NCBI RefSeq assembly: GCF_003952505.1
Contig: NZ_CP034450.1
Coordinates: 434,001 to 498,000, forward strand
Reading direction: 5' to 3'
From: Mesorhizobium sp. M4B.F.Ca.ET.058.02.1.1
Lineage (GTDB): Bacteria > Pseudomonadota > Alphaproteobacteria > Rhizobiales > Rhizobiaceae
Length of the DNA: 64,000 bases
Below are positions 8,433 through 18,330 of the stretch, in pieces. The position numbers were made by a program, and so were the translations under genes. Each line of letters begins with the position of its first letter. Position 1 is the first letter of the stretch. The notes beneath the pieces were generated by a model that saw nothing but the letters and a program-made list of their open reading frames with translations, did no database searches and had not been told where the DNA came from.

Positions 8433-9203
8433 TCAGATCAACAACAGCCCCTTCATGCTCGCATTGCCCTTTCGGCCGATGATGATGTGGTCGTGGACGC
8501 CGATGCCGAGCGGTTTTGCCGTTTCGATGATCTGCTTGGTCATCTCGATGTCGGCGCGCGACGGTGTCGGGTCGCCGGACGGATGGTTGTGGACCAGGAT
8601 GATGGCGCTGGCCGAAAGCTCCAGCGCGCGCTTGACCACCTCGCGCGGATAGACCGGCGTGTGGTCGACGGTGCCGACCTGCTGCACTTCGTCGGCGATC
8701 AGCCCGTTCTTCTTGTCGAGGAACAGCACGCGAAACTGCTCGCGGTTTTCGAAGGCCATGGCTGACCGGCAATAGTCGAGAAGCTGCGTCCAGTTGGAGA
8801 CGATTTCGCGGCCGTGCACCTCGCCGCGCGCCATGCGCTGCGCGGCCGCGGCGATCACCTTCAGGTCGACCGCCACCGAGGGGCCGATGCCCTTCACCTC
8901 CTGCAGCAGGTTGACCGGCGCGCCGAGCACTTCGGCGAAGGTGCCGAAGCGCGCCAGCAAGGCCTTGGCGATCGGCTTGGTGTCGACGCGCGGGATCAGC
9001 CGGAAGAGCAGCAGTTCGAGAAGTTCGTAGTCGGGGAGGGCGTCGGCGCCGGCGGCCGTGAAACGCTCACGCAAACGGTCACGATGGCCATGATAGTGCG
9101 GCTGTTCTGGTGTCGCCCTCTTTTCGACCGCCGCTTTGCCGGCCGGCGGTTCGATCCACCGCTCGGAGAAAAATCCCCGCTCGTCATCGCCGGTTTTTCC
9201 CAT
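8433..9203 (-). CDS. radC: RadC family JAB-domain protein
   Basis: The 256-residue protein has a helix-hairpin-helix-like N-terminal region ([22 protein letters not shown], then [11 protein letters not shown]) and a C-terminal MPN/JAB metallo-domain with [14 protein letters not shown]. These residues form the zinc site of JAB proteases, but the cellular role of RadC is unsettled; the old link to DNA repair is not well supported. The frame runs on upstream to 9632, overlapping map, but the ATG at 9203 behind a GGGGGTGGCGGG stretch lies outside map and suits the family. It sits 32 bp after map, a common alphaproteobacterial pair. Confidence 0.9.
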   Translation of the reverse strand: MGKTGDDERGFFSERWIEPPAGKAAVEKRATPEQPHYHGHRDRLRERFTAAGADALPDYELLELLLFRLIPRVDTKPIAKALLARFGTFAEVLGAPVNLLQEVKGIGPSVAVDLKVIAAAAQRMARGEVHGREIVSNWTQLLDYCRSAMAFENREQFRVLFLDKKNGLIADEVQQVGTVDHTPVYPREVVKRALELSASAIILVHNHPSGDPTPSRADIEMTKQIIETAKPLGIGVHDHIIIGRKGNASMKGLLLI

Positions 9204-9235
9204 GAACCCGCCACCCCCGAAGGCTTTGAGGGAGA

Positions 9236-10063
9236 CTAGGCCGGCAGGCCGGGGCGGTCGAGTTTTTTCGGCGAGAGCGTGAAGATCTCGCAGCCGGTGT
9301 CGGTGACGCCGATCGTGTGCTCGTATTGCGCCGACAGCGAGCGGTCGCGTGTGACCGCGGTCCAGCCGTCCGACAGCACCTTCACATGCGGGCGGCCGAG
9401 ATTGATCATCGGCTCGACGGTGAAGATCATGCCCGGCCGCATCTCGACGCCTTCGGTGGCGGTGCCGTAGTGCAGGATGTTCGGCGCGTCGTGGAAAAGC
9501 TGGCCGACGCCGTGGCCGCAGAAATCGCGCACCACCGAGCAGCGCTCGGCCTCGGCATAGGTCTGGATGGCAGCGCCGATGGCGCCGGTGCGGGCGCCCG
9601 GCCTGATCGCGGCGATGCCGCGCATCAGGCACTCATGGGTGACCTCGAGCAGGCGCTCTGCGGCGCGCTTGATGGTGCCCACCGGATACATGCGCGAGGA
9701 ATCGCCATGCCAGCCGTCGAGGATGTACGTGACGTCGATGTTGACGATGTCGCTGTCCTTCAGCGGCTTGTTGTCGGGAATGCCGTGGCAGACGACGTGG
9801 TTGATCGAGGTGCACGACGATTTGGTGTAGCCGCGATAGTTGAGCGTCGCCGGCAGCGCGCCATGGTCCATGCCGAACTCGAAGACGAAACGGTCGATCG
9901 TCTCGGTGGTGACGCCCGGCGCGACCATCGGCACCAGCTCGTCGAGGCAGCGTGCGGTGAGCTCGCAGGCCTTGCGCATGCCGGCAAAGCCTTCCTCGCC
10001 ATAGAGGCGGATCTGGCCGGTGTTTCTGAGCGGTGCCGTGGCGGCGTCGAGATAGGTGACCAT
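9236..10063 (-). CDS. map: Methionine aminopeptidase, type I
   Basis: This 275-residue cytosolic enzyme removes the N-terminal methionine from new proteins. The dinuclear metal ligands are visible: two Asp in the [19 protein letters not shown] region, His in [14 protein letters not shown], Glu in FTVEPMI and Glu in QYEHTIGV. Length matches the short type I bacterial class, with a slightly extended N-terminus. It lies directly upstream of radC on the same strand and probably forms an operon with it. The gene is normally essential. Confidence 0.96.
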   Translation of the reverse strand: MVTYLDAATAPLRNTGQIRLYGEEGFAGMRKACELTARCLDELVPMVAPGVTTETIDRFVFEFGMDHGALPATLNYRGYTKSSCTSINHVVCHGIPDNKPLKDSDIVNIDVTYILDGWHGDSSRMYPVGTIKRAAERLLEVTHECLMRGIAAIRPGARTGAIGAAIQTYAEAERCSVVRDFCGHGVGQLFHDAPNILHYGTATEGVEMRPGMIFTVEPMINLGRPHVKVLSDGWTAVTRDRSLSAQYEHTIGVTDTGCEIFTLSPKKLDRPGLPA

Positions 10064-10302
10064 TTATGTCCGTTTGCCGGGGTGGTTGGCTCCTGATGCG
10101 AGCCGTCACGAAAAATCCCCCCAGATTTGGCACCGGAAGCCGCAAGGTTCAAGGACGAACTGCCGCTGCCGGACTTAAGCCCGCACTATTCGGCCCCGAT
10201 GGCCGATGTCCCAGCCGTCCGCCCGGTCCGGTGCCGGATTGGCGCGGTGCTTTTCTCATGCGGCTCGACGGGGTAGGGCGAAGGGAAGAGTTTGGAGACT
10301 TG

Positions 10303-10649
10303 ATGGCTTCCACGCGCGCAAGATCAATGCTGTCACTGGTTAGGGCGGCCTGCTGCTGCCGGTGTCGCTGCTCGGTCTCGCCCAGCAGCAGGCGATCAGC
10401 GCTGCCGCTTCGGGCGGCGCCGGCATCAGCTTGGCGCGGCAGGGCGACCAGGTCGCGCTGCCGCGCATCACCGGCAAGACGCAGGCGCTCGAGCTCCGCG
10501 CCGGCCGGGCGCTGCCGGTCAAGTTCCTGAGCAGCGATGCCGGCGCGCTTGCGCTGGCGGCCCATATTCTCCTGGTCGACCAGAATTCGCCGATCCAGGC
10601 GGCAGCCGCGCCAGCCGCCATATCCGCGCGGCAGGCGAGCACCAACTAG
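10303..10649 (+). pseudogene. Small exported or membrane-anchored protein gene with an apparent 1-base deletion
   Basis: An ATG at 10303 has a good ribosome binding site (TTTGGAG, 7-8 bases upstream) and starts a signal-like sequence MASTRARSMLSLVRA. The frame is then lost near 10346-10348. Adding one G to the GG at 10347-10348 joins it to GLLLPVSLLGLAQQQ and a frame open to 10649, giving a protein of about 115 residues with one hydrophobic segment and an Ala-rich tail. No family is recognised. Without the repair, only a GTG at 10362 with no ribosome binding site could start the second part. It may be a real frameshift or a sequence error. Confidence 0.45.
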
Positions 10650-10969
10650 CCGCGCGCGCCGCCTTCCGCTTGATCTCGGCGGTCGCGGACCGCGCCATCA
10701 AACCATTCCCCATTCTTTCGCGCCGCGACCCGCGCGGCGGCCGTCCGTGGTCGCGTGGCGCGCCATTTTCGGAAACATGTTCACTGCAACTTCAACGCAA
10801 CGCATCAAGACATTCAAGACACTGACGCGCGGTGCCTCGGCCGCGCTGTTTCTCTCGGTCCAGGCCGGGCTTACCGCACTCAGGACACATTCCTGAGTCA
10901 AAAGCCCGGCCAAAGCGATTTTTCAGGACGAACGCCGGTGCCGTGACAGCACCGGTCGGGAGACTTGGA
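10650..10969. other. Intergenic stretch with only a weak 39-codon ORF
   Basis: No convincing gene is seen. A 39-codon frame at 10777-10896 (+) starting MFTATSTQRI has a poor ribosome binding site (GGAAAC). A CCGGTGC/GCACCGG inverted repeat at 10935-10955 lies just before the DUF982 gene and could be a regulatory hairpin in its leader. Confidence 0.4.
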
Positions 10970-11266
10970 ATGGACAGATTGCAATTCGAGGTGCCGGTGC
11001 GCATCGCGCCTGCGCCCGGCCTGCCGGTCGAGGAGATCTACGGCGTCGAGCAGGCGCTCGATTTCCTGCAGGCCTGGCCGGCCCGTCGCCAGGGCAAGGT
11101 CCATGAGGCCGCCTTCAACGCCTGCTTCGGCGCCACGGTGGATGTGGTCAAGACCGAGGATGCCTGTCGCGCCTTTATGGCGTTCTGCCGCGTCAGCGGC
11201 CTGCTGGCCAGGGACATGATGGTTCCCGGCAAGCGCGGCGGCGAGGCGAGGGGGCTGCGGGTGTAA
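10970..11266 (+). CDS. DUF982 domain protein
   Basis: This 98-residue protein fits DUF982, a family of short proteins largely restricted to Rhizobiales. It shows the usual pattern: a regular region after a VEEIYGVEQALDFLQAWP stretch, a Gly-Lys-x-His segment (QGKVHEAAFNAC) and a C-terminal helix with AFMAFCRVSGLL. The frame is open upstream to 10832, but the ATG at 10970 follows CGGGAG at proper spacing and begins the conserved part. No signal peptide or membrane span is seen. The function is unknown; rhizobial genomes hold many paralogues. Confidence 0.8.
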   Translation: MDRLQFEVPVRIAPAPGLPVEEIYGVEQALDFLQAWPARRQGKVHEAAFNACFGATVDVVKTEDACRAFMAFCRVSGLLARDMMVPGKRGGEARGLRV

Positions 11267-11293
11267 GCTTGCATCGTCCGCCTTTGCCGGCAT

Positions 11294-11653
11294 CTAGCGG
11301 CTGAATTTCAGGTCCGGCTTGTCGCCGTCCCAACCCTGAAGCCCTCCAGGCGCCTCGCGAAAGCGCAGGCACCTTGTGCCCATCTTGCCGGCGATGCAGA
11401 TCTGGTCGCCTTTAACGGACCAGCTTACGGACAGCGTGAAGGGCATGGGGCCACGGATGCTTCCCGTCCCATCCTTCTTGAGCGTGAATTTGAGCGTCTT
11501 GCCGTCGGGTGTATCCGCAGACCAGGGACGGCCGTCGGCGAGAACGGCGGCTGCCCTCTGCGGCGACAGGAAGGCCTGGTCCTGCGCGGCAAATGCAGCA
11601 CCACCGGTAAGAATTGCGATCGAGGCTGCCACGAGCGGCACATTGATCTTCAT
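11294..11653 (-). CDS. Small secreted hypothetical protein
   Basis: This 119-residue protein has a clear signal peptide (MKINVPLVAASIAILTGGAA with cleavage near AFA-AQ). The mature part is about 95 residues with two cysteines in a 'W-x-VKGDQICIAG-x-MGTRCLRF' arrangement that could form a periplasmic disulfide. The alternating Gly/Trp/Cys pattern recalls small periplasmic beta-rich rhizobial proteins, but I cannot name the family. It sits between DUF982 (convergent) and the hydroxylase-like gene (same strand, 50 bp away). Confidence 0.65.
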   Translation of the reverse strand: MKINVPLVAASIAILTGGAAFAAQDQAFLSPQRAAAVLADGRPWSADTPDGKTLKFTLKKDGTGSIRGPMPFTLSVSWSVKGDQICIAGKMGTRCLRFREAPGGLQGWDGDKPDLKFSR

Positions 11654-11703
11654 TGCGATCTCCAGTCTTCGCTTGATTTGTTGGAAGGGCAGTCGGCCCG
11701 CAT

Positions 11704-12390
11704 TCAGCCCGAAAAAGACACGCCCCGGTGGCGCATCCCAGTCTGCACGCCGCGAACGATCAGCCGGGACAGGATTTCCATGTCCAGCGGCATTCGCGGA
11801 CGCCAGACATCAAGGAGAAGGGCGATCCGGGGCTGGTCGGCGTGGTTTGTCACCTCGTGCGGGAAGGTGTCGTCCCACAACATGCATTCGCCGTCGGCGA
11901 TGCGTCTTTCCTGATGGTTGATCATCATGATCGTTGCCGGCCGCCCATCAGCCTGGCGCGGGATGGCGAGGCCAAGGTGAAACCGCATGATGCCGCGAAA
12001 AGGTCCGCGATGGCTGGGGATGTGCTTGCGCGGGGCCAGGAACGAGATCGCCGCCGATTTTACCTCCGGGCATCCGGCAAGCAGCCGGCTGAGCACCGGC
12101 ATACGCACCAGGTTTTCCGGAACCGGAAGATCGTAGGCCTTGAGCACGAACATGCGCCAGTCGAGGCCGTCATTGGCCGAGATCTCCGCCTGCTCCGGCA
12201 TGATATCGTGGAAGCGCGGCACCTTGCCGTGTTGCACCGAAAGCGCCTCGTCGCGGATCGCCTGCCAGGCGGCGGTGAACTTCGTGGCATTGGGAAAATG
12301 CGTGCCGGCATCAAGAATCGCCGGTGCATCTATGCGCTTTTCGTAGATACGACGGACGAGACCGGTTCCGAGATCGTAGGCGCTCGACAT
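11704..12390 (-). CDS. Aspartyl/asparaginyl beta-hydroxylase-like protein (LpxO-related fold)
   Basis: This 228-residue protein carries the Fe(II)/2-oxoglutarate dioxygenase core of the Asp/Asn beta-hydroxylase family: the first metal His and a nearby Arg in IPSHRGPFRGIMRFHLGL, and the second His in WDDTFPHEVTNHADQPRIALLLDVWRP. Bacterial members include LpxO, which hydroxylates lipid A acyl chains, so a lipid or peptide substrate is possible. There is no membrane anchor, unlike classical LpxO. The substrate is not predictable from sequence alone. Confidence 0.8.
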   Translation of the reverse strand: MSSAYDLGTGLVRRIYEKRIDAPAILDAGTHFPNATKFTAAWQAIRDEALSVQHGKVPRFHDIMPEQAEISANDGLDWRMFVLKAYDLPVPENLVRMPVLSRLLAGCPEVKSAAISFLAPRKHIPSHRGPFRGIMRFHLGLAIPRQADGRPATIMMINHQERRIADGECMLWDDTFPHEVTNHADQPRIALLLDVWRPRMPLDMEILSRLIVRGVQTGMRHRGVSFSG

Positions 12391-12486
12391 TTCATCACCT
12401 CGATGGGTTTACAGATATGGTGGGCGATTGCTTCCGGGCTGTTGCTCACGGAGATTTGTTTGCGCTGTTGAACTCTGCCTCCAATG

Positions 12487-13953
12487 TCATTGCGTCTTCG
12501 CGGCCAGCCTGGGGCCGGTGCTGGCGTCGACGATTTCGGGCTTTGCACTGTCGATGACGCCGTCCCAGCCACCGCCGAGTGCCTTGTTGAGCGCGATGTA
12601 GTCGGTGGCCAAGGAGACGCGGCTTTGCAGCATCGTGTCCTCGGCCGAATAGAGCGAGCGCTCAGCGTCCAGCACATCGAGCAAATTGGTTTCGCCGGAC
12701 GTGTAGAGCGTCCGCTCGAGACGCGCCGCGTCGCCGTAGGATTTCGCCGACGAGGCAAGCTTGCCATTCCTGATGCGCTCCTGCGTCAGCGAAACGCTGG
12801 CGTTTTCCACATCCTCCAGCGCCGTCAGCACCGATGCCTTGTAGGCGATGAAATACTTGTCGCGCTCGGTCCTGGCGACGTCGGCGGCTGCCTCCAGCTT
12901 GCCGGCGCTGAACAGCGGCACGCTGAGCGTCGGCCCAAAGGACCAGCCGATGGTCGAGTTCTTGCCGAGATCGCCGAGCCTGAGGGCCGAGGTGTCGATG
13001 TTCCCGGTCAAGCTGACGCTCGGATAGCGGGCCGCCTCGGCCTGGCCGATCCTGGCGGTGTACTGAGCGTATTGCCGCTCCGCCAGGCGCACGTCGGGGC
13101 GGGCAAGCAGGATATCGGCGGGAATGCCGGCCGGCACCGGCAGGCGAGGCGCGGGAATAGGCGCGCCACGCTTCAGCCTGTCGTTCAGAGCCGCCGGCGG
13201 CCGTCCGGTGAGGACGGAAAGACGGTGCACCGCCTCGGCATAGCTTGCCTCCAGCGTCGGCACGTCGGCCTCGGTGCTCGCTGCCTGTCCCATGGCCTTG
13301 GCGACATCGGCTGCCGTCGCCGTGCCGGCTTCAGCCATGGTGCGGGTAAGGGCCGCGGTCTGTTTTTGCGACGCCGCCGAGCGGCGGGCAAGTTGAATAC
13401 GGGCCTGATAACCGCGCGCCTGGGCGTAGTTCGAGGCGACATCGCCGATCATTGTGAGCAGCGTCGAGCGCAGCTCTTCCTCTGACGCATCCAGCCCGTA
13501 GCGGGCCGCCTCGACGCTTCTGCGGTTAGCACCGAACAGGTCCAGTTCCCAACTGGCGTCGAAACCGGATTGATATTCGCTGTAGACACTGTCCGAACCC
13601 GAGGTGGTCACGGCTGACTTGTTGCGCGTTGCCGATCCCGAGCTGTCCACGGACGGGAACAGGCTCGCCGCGCTCTGGCGATAGCTGGCGCGGGCCTCGC
13701 GTATCCTGGCCTTGGCGGTGGCGACGTCGAGATTGCCGGCAACCGCTTCCTCTACGAGCGCGTCGAGCTCCGGGTCGCTCAGCCGCTGCCACCATTTCGA
13801 CAATTGTGCCGGCTTTGCCGGCGAAGCCTTCTTCTGGCTGCTCCAGGCCGCCGGCATCGGCAGAAGCGGCTTCTGATAGTCCGGGCCGACGACGCACCCG
13901 GCGAGCGTGGTCGCCGCCAGCATGACGACGCTCAGCCTAACCCAACTCGTCAT
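12487..13953 (-). CDS. RND efflux outer-membrane factor, NodT/OprM family lipoprotein
   Basis: The 488-residue protein starts with a lipoprotein signal (MTSWVRLSVVML, lipobox LAGC at about residue 19) followed by VVGPDYQKP, the standard opening of NodT/OprM proteins. Two repeated outer-membrane efflux protein domains follow, rich in long Ala/Gln helices. It forms the outer-membrane duct of a tripartite pump. It lies 97 bp downstream of the pump gene and is the third gene of the operon; it completes the export path for drugs, plant compounds or other toxic molecules. Confidence 0.92.
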   Translation of the reverse strand: MTSWVRLSVVMLAATTLAGCVVGPDYQKPLLPMPAAWSSQKKASPAKPAQLSKWWQRLSDPELDALVEEAVAGNLDVATAKARIREARASYRQSAASLFPSVDSSGSATRNKSAVTTSGSDSVYSEYQSGFDASWELDLFGANRRSVEAARYGLDASEEELRSTLLTMIGDVASNYAQARGYQARIQLARRSAASQKQTAALTRTMAEAGTATAADVAKAMGQAASTEADVPTLEASYAEAVHRLSVLTGRPPAALNDRLKRGAPIPAPRLPVPAGIPADILLARPDVRLAERQYAQYTARIGQAEAARYPSVSLTGNIDTSALRLGDLGKNSTIGWSFGPTLSVPLFSAGKLEAAADVARTERDKYFIAYKASVLTALEDVENASVSLTQERIRNGKLASSAKSYGDAARLERTLYTSGETNLLDVLDAERSLYSAEDTMLQSRVSLATDYIALNKALGGGWDGVIDSAKPEIVDASTGPRLAAKTQ

Positions 13954-14050
13954 ACGCGTTACCTCAAATTCGATTGATCTTTGCCGGGCGCGAACAGTGC
14001 GCTCTGGCGGGATGGTCGAGCTGCAGGATCCAATCGGGGTCGCCTGGCGA

Positions 14051-17000
14051 TCAGGCGTTCCCGGTTAGGCTTTCGGGCGAGACGGTAGGCTTTGCGGCTT
14101 CGGGCCCCTCGGCCAGCAGCTTGCTCAAATGGCGGGCGAGGAAGCGCTGGATGTCGTCCATGAAGGTGTAGACGACGGGCACGTAGACGAGGCTGAGCAC
14201 GGTCGAGGAGAGGAGCCCGCCGATCACCGCGATCGCCATCGGCGCGCGCGTCTCGGCGTCGGCGCCGATGCCGAGCGCGATCGGCAGCATGCCGGCGCCC
14301 ATGGCGATCGAGGTCATGACGATCGGTCGGGCGCGCTTGCGGGCGGCGTCGAGCAGCGCCTCGAAGCGGCCGAGGCCACGCTCCTTCTCGGCGACCAGCG
14401 CATATTCGACGAGCAGGATCGAGTTCTTCGCCGCGATGCCCATCAGCATCAGAAGGCCGATCAGCGGCGTGACGCCAAGCGCGTTGCCGGTGAGGAGCAG
14501 CAGGCCGAGCGCGCCGCCGACCGAGAGCGGCAGCGCGACCAGGATGGTCACCGGCTGGACGAAGCTGCGGAACAGGAGGACCAGCGTCAGATACATCAGC
14601 AGGATGCCGGCGGCGATCGCCGTGGCGAAGCCGGTGAACAGCTCCTGCATGCGGGCGGCGTCGCCGCGCGCCAGCTCGTGGACGCCGGCCGGCAGGCTCC
14701 GCATGATCGGCAGGGCGCGGATGGCCGCGGTGCCTTCGCCTAATGTCAGACCGGAAAGATCCGCCTCGACGGTGGCGCTGCGGCTGCGCTCCACCCGGGT
14801 CAGGCTGTTCGGCCCGGCGTTGAAGCCGATGTCGGCTACGGCGCCGAGCGGGACTGTGCCCTTGGAGCCGGTCAGCGGCAGGACGGCAAGCTTTGCCGGA
14901 TCGTCGATGACGCCGTCCGGCAGGGTGACGACAATCGACACCTGGCGATCGCCAAGGTTGAACTTCGCCAGGTTGGTGTCGGTGTCGCCGATGGTGGCGA
15001 TCTTGACCGTCGCAGCGATCTCCGTCGGCGTGACACCAAGCTCGGCCGCCTTGGCGCTGTCGGGGCGCACGATCAGCTCGGGCTTGGTGGTCGCGGCGGT
15101 CGAGGTCGGGTTGATCAGGCCGGGCACCGACTTCATCTCGTCGATCAGGGCATCGCTCGCCTTTTCGAGCGCTGCGCCATCATCGCCGACCAGCGTGATC
15201 GACACCTTGGCGCCGGAGAAGCCGTCGGCGCCGAACTGGATGCGGGCACCAGGAATGTCGTTCAGCTTCGGCGAGGCTTCGGCTTCGAACGCCTGCTGGC
15301 TGAGCAAGCGTTCGGCGCGCGGCTTCAGATTGATCGTGACGGTGGCGGTGCGCACCTCGGCCGAGCTCGAACTCTGGTTCGGCCCGCCGCCCGAGGAAGC
15401 GGCCGTGCCGATCGTGGCGAAGACGCTGTCGACGGCCGGTTCACGCTCGAGGCGCTCTGTAATGTCCTGCACCACGGCCGTTGTCTGCTCGATCGTCGAG
15501 CCCGGCTGCAGTTCGACCGAGATCATTGAGCGGCCGCGATCGGCCGCCGCCATGAATTCGGTAGGCAGTTTCGTGGCCAGGAGCATCGAGCCGGCGAAGA
15601 AGGCTATGCCGGCGAACAGCGTGATCCAGCGGCAATTGAGCGCCTTGCGCAGCAGCCAGAGATAGGTCGGCACCCAGGCCGGGAGGTCGTCCTCGCTGTG
15701 GCCGCCGGCGCGCACCAGATAGGCGCCCAACAGCGGCGTGAGCATGCGCGCCACCAGCAGCGAGAACAGCACCGACACGCAGACGGCGATGGCGAAGCTG
15801 ATGAAGAATTTTCCGGGAATGCCGGGCATGAAGGCCACCGGCAGGAACACCGCGACGATGGTCGCGGTGGTCGCCACCACGGCAAGGCCGATCTCGTCGG
15901 CGGCCTCGATCGCCGCCTGATAGGCGCTGGCGCCGGTCTGGCGCATATGGCGAACGATGTTCTCGATCTCGACGATGGCGTCGTCGACGAGGATGCCGAC
16001 CACCAGCGACAGCGCGAGCAAGGTGATGTTGCTCAGCGAGATGTCCAGGGCCGCCATGACGGCGAAGGTCGGGATCAGCGACAGCGGCATGGCGACGGCC
16101 GACACCAGCGTCGCCCTGATGTCGCGCAGGAACAACCAGACCACGCCGACGGCGAGCAGGGCGCCGAGCCACAGCGCCTCGAGGGCCGCGTCATAGCTTT
16201 CCTGCACGAAACCGGACGAGGAGGTGACCTCGCTGAACTTCGCCCCAGTGGCTTTCGCGCCGATTTCGGCGATCGCCGCGCGCGCGGCCTTGACGACGTC
16301 GATCTCGCTCGATCCGACCGACCTGTAGACGTTGAAGGCAACGACTTGCTTGCCGTCGAGATAGGCGGCCTGGCGCGGCTTCTCCCAGCTGTCGACCACG
16401 GTGCCGAGATCGGAAAGCTTGACGTCGCCGGCGCTGGAAAGCGCCATGCGGGTGTCGGCGAGCGCCTCGACCGTGGTGGCGCTGGCCAGCGTGCGCACAG
16501 ACTGCTCCTGGCCGCCGATGGTGGCGCGGCCGCCGGGCTGGTTGACGTTGTTCGATGCCAGCGTCTGGCTGACGTCGCCGGCGCTGATGCCGAGCGCGGC
16601 CAGGCGGTCGGGATCGAGCTCGACGCGGATGACACGGTCGACGCCGCCGGAGCGGGTGATCTTGGAGACGCCGTCGACGCCGAGCAGGGCCTTGGCCACG
16701 TCGTTGTCAATGTACCAGCTCAGTTGATCGGGCGACATGGTCGGCGCCTCGACGACATAGGTCAGCACCGAATTGCCGTTGGCGTTGACCTTGGCCACGA
16801 CCGGTGTCTGGGCGGCGGCCGGCAGGCTGGACTGCACGCCCGAGACCGCGTTGCGGACGTCGTTGGTGGCAGTCTCCGGATCGGTGCCGAGGGTGAACTC
16901 GACCGTGGTGACGGACGAGCCCTCGCTGATCGAGGTCGAGACATCGTCGACGCCTTCCAGTGTCGCCACGGCATTCTCGATCACCCGCGCGACCTGAACT

Positions 17001-17182
17001 TCCATCTCGCTCGGAGCCGCGCCCGGCTGCGCCACAGTCACGGTGACGGTCGGCAGGTCGATGTCGGGCATGTTGTTGGTGCGCAGCTGCATGAAGCCGT
17101 AGAGGCCGGCGATGGTAAGCGACAGGAAGAGCACGATGGTCGGAACCGGGTTGCGGATCGACCAGGAAGAAATGGCGTTCAT
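14051..17182 (-). CDS. RND multidrug efflux transporter, inner-membrane pump (AcrB/HAE1 type)
   Basis: The 1043-residue protein has the classic RND layout: 12 helices with two large periplasmic loops. It starts SIRNPVPTIVLFLSLTIAG and carries the proton-relay Asp pair in GILVDDAIVEIEN (near residues 405) and the Lys in GIAAKNSILLVEY. Length is typical of AcrB. The protein exchanges substrates for protons and works with the adaptor upstream and the outer-membrane factor downstream. Its ATG overlaps the adaptor stop by 4 bases, so the two are translationally coupled. The exact substrate is unknown. Confidence 0.95.
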   Translation of the reverse strand: MNAISSWSIRNPVPTIVLFLSLTIAGLYGFMQLRTNNMPDIDLPTVTVTVAQPGAAPSEMEVQVARVIENAVATLEGVDDVSTSISEGSSVTTVEFTLGTDPETATNDVRNAVSGVQSSLPAAAQTPVVAKVNANGNSVLTYVVEAPTMSPDQLSWYIDNDVAKALLGVDGVSKITRSGGVDRVIRVELDPDRLAALGISAGDVSQTLASNNVNQPGGRATIGGQEQSVRTLASATTVEALADTRMALSSAGDVKLSDLGTVVDSWEKPRQAAYLDGKQVVAFNVYRSVGSSEIDVVKAARAAIAEIGAKATGAKFSEVTSSSGFVQESYDAALEALWLGALLAVGVVWLFLRDIRATLVSAVAMPLSLIPTFAVMAALDISLSNITLLALSLVVGILVDDAIVEIENIVRHMRQTGASAYQAAIEAADEIGLAVVATTATIVAVFLPVAFMPGIPGKFFISFAIAVCVSVLFSLLVARMLTPLLGAYLVRAGGHSEDDLPAWVPTYLWLLRKALNCRWITLFAGIAFFAGSMLLATKLPTEFMAAADRGRSMISVELQPGSTIEQTTAVVQDITERLEREPAVDSVFATIGTAASSGGGPNQSSSSAEVRTATVTINLKPRAERLLSQQAFEAEASPKLNDIPGARIQFGADGFSGAKVSITLVGDDGAALEKASDALIDEMKSVPGLINPTSTAATTKPELIVRPDSAKAAELGVTPTEIAATVKIATIGDTDTNLAKFNLGDRQVSIVVTLPDGVIDDPAKLAVLPLTGSKGTVPLGAVADIGFNAGPNSLTRVERSRSATVEADLSGLTLGEGTAAIRALPIMRSLPAGVHELARGDAARMQELFTGFATAIAAGILLMYLTLVLLFRSFVQPVTILVALPLSVGGALGLLLLTGNALGVTPLIGLLMLMGIAAKNSILLVEYALVAEKERGLGRFEALLDAARKRARPIVMTSIAMGAGMLPIALGIGADAETRAPMAIAVIGGLLSSTVLSLVYVPVVYTFMDDIQRFLARHLSKLLAEGPEAAKPTVSPESLTGNA

Positions 17183-18330
17183 TGCGCGCTCCCCGTCGAG
17201 CCCGCGGCAGCGCCGGCGTCGGCCACGGCGGAGGCGACGCGCACCAGATTGCCGTCCGAGAGGAAGCCGGCGCCGGCGACCACGACATGATCGCCTTCGG
17301 AGAGACCGCTTTCGATGGCGACACGGCCGCTCTGGCGCGTGCCGGTCGTGACGAGACGCGCGCTGACCTTGTCGGCAGCGTCGACGACGAAGACAGCCGG
17401 CTTGCCGTCATGCCAGACAAGCGCGGCTTCGGCGACGCTCAGCCGTTGCGAGGCGGCGGTCGCGATCGAGACGCGGGCGAACATGCCCGGCTTCAGGCGG
17501 GAGGCTTCGCCGAGCGAGACATAGACGGTGGCGAGCCGCGTGGTGGTGTTGACCGTTTCGGCGATCGAGGAAACGCTGCCGGCAAAGTGGCGGCCGGAGG
17601 CGTCGACAACGTCGGCGGCCTGCCCAACGGAGATCGCCGCCAGGTCCTTCTCGGGCACAAGCACGCCGACCTCCAGCCTGCCGTCGCGGATGATCTTCAT
17701 CAGTTCGGTTCCGGCCTGGACGATCGACCCGGCGACCGCCGGCTTGCTGGAGACGATGCCATCGAACGGCGCACGGATGGTGGTGCGGTCGAGCTCGGCC
17801 TGCAGCCGCTCAGTGGCGGCTTGCGCCTGGTCGACCCCAGCCTTGCCGGTCTTGACGGCGGTTGTCTTCTCCTCTGCAGTCTCGGCGCTGACGGCGTTGC
17901 TGGCCAAGAGTTTGTCGGCGCGGGCGGCTGCCGATTTCGCGGATTCAAGCGTCGCCTGCGCCTCCGCGACCGCTGCCTTCTGCTCCGCGAGCTGGGCTTT
18001 GAGCAGCGAGTCATCCAGCCGGGCCACGACATCGCCCGCCTTCACATGATCGCCTTCGGCAACCAGCACGTCGGTCAGGCGCAAGCCGCTCTCCTCCGCT
18101 CCAATCGTCGCTTCCTGCCAGGCGGCGACCGTGGCGGTGGCGCTGACGGAAGCCGTGATCGCCTCGGAGCGGACCACCTCGACGGAAACGGTCAGCGTGG
18201 CGGCCTGAGCGGCCGTCCGCGCCGCTGGTTCGGGCGCGCCGCGGCCATAGGCTTTCAGCGCCACGACGGCGGCGAGCGCAACCAATGCGGCCAGCAGGAG
18301 GAGATGCCTCTTACGCAATTTTCTGGTCAT
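17179..18330 (-). CDS. RND efflux periplasmic adaptor (membrane fusion protein)
   Basis: The 383-residue protein has an N-terminal hydrophobic anchor (LLLLAALVALAAVVALKAYG), a lipoyl/biotin-like hairpin (ATIGAEESGLRLTDVLVAEG...), a coiled-coil alpha-hairpin (about residues 105-180), a beta-barrel and a membrane-proximal domain. It links the pump to the outer-membrane factor. It is the first gene of the pump operon; the ribosome binding site before the ATG is weak. No regulator gene is directly attached, though a two-component system lies 1.2 kb upstream in the opposite direction. Confidence 0.92.
   Translation of the reverse strand: MTRKLRKRHLLLLAALVALAAVVALKAYGRGAPEPAARTAAQAATLTVSVEVVRSEAITASVSATATVAAWQEATIGAEESGLRLTDVLVAEGDHVKAGDVVARLDDSLLKAQLAEQKAAVAEAQATLESAKSAAARADKLLASNAVSAETAEEKTTAVKTGKAGVDQAQAATERLQAELDRTTIRAPFDGIVSSKPAVAGSIVQAGTELMKIIRDGRLEVGVLVPEKDLAAISVGQAADVVDASGRHFAGSVSSIAETVNTTTRLATVYVSLGEASRLKPGMFARVSIATAASQRLSVAEAALVWHDGKPAVFVVDAADKVSARLVTTGTRQSGRVAIESGLSEGDHVVVAGAGFLSDGNLVRVASAVADAGAAAGSTGSAQ

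Noticed and set aside
15698-17290. A 530-codon plus-strand frame opposite the RND pump
   Set aside because: Antisense to a canonical AcrB-type gene; Gly/His/Asp-rich with no motif.
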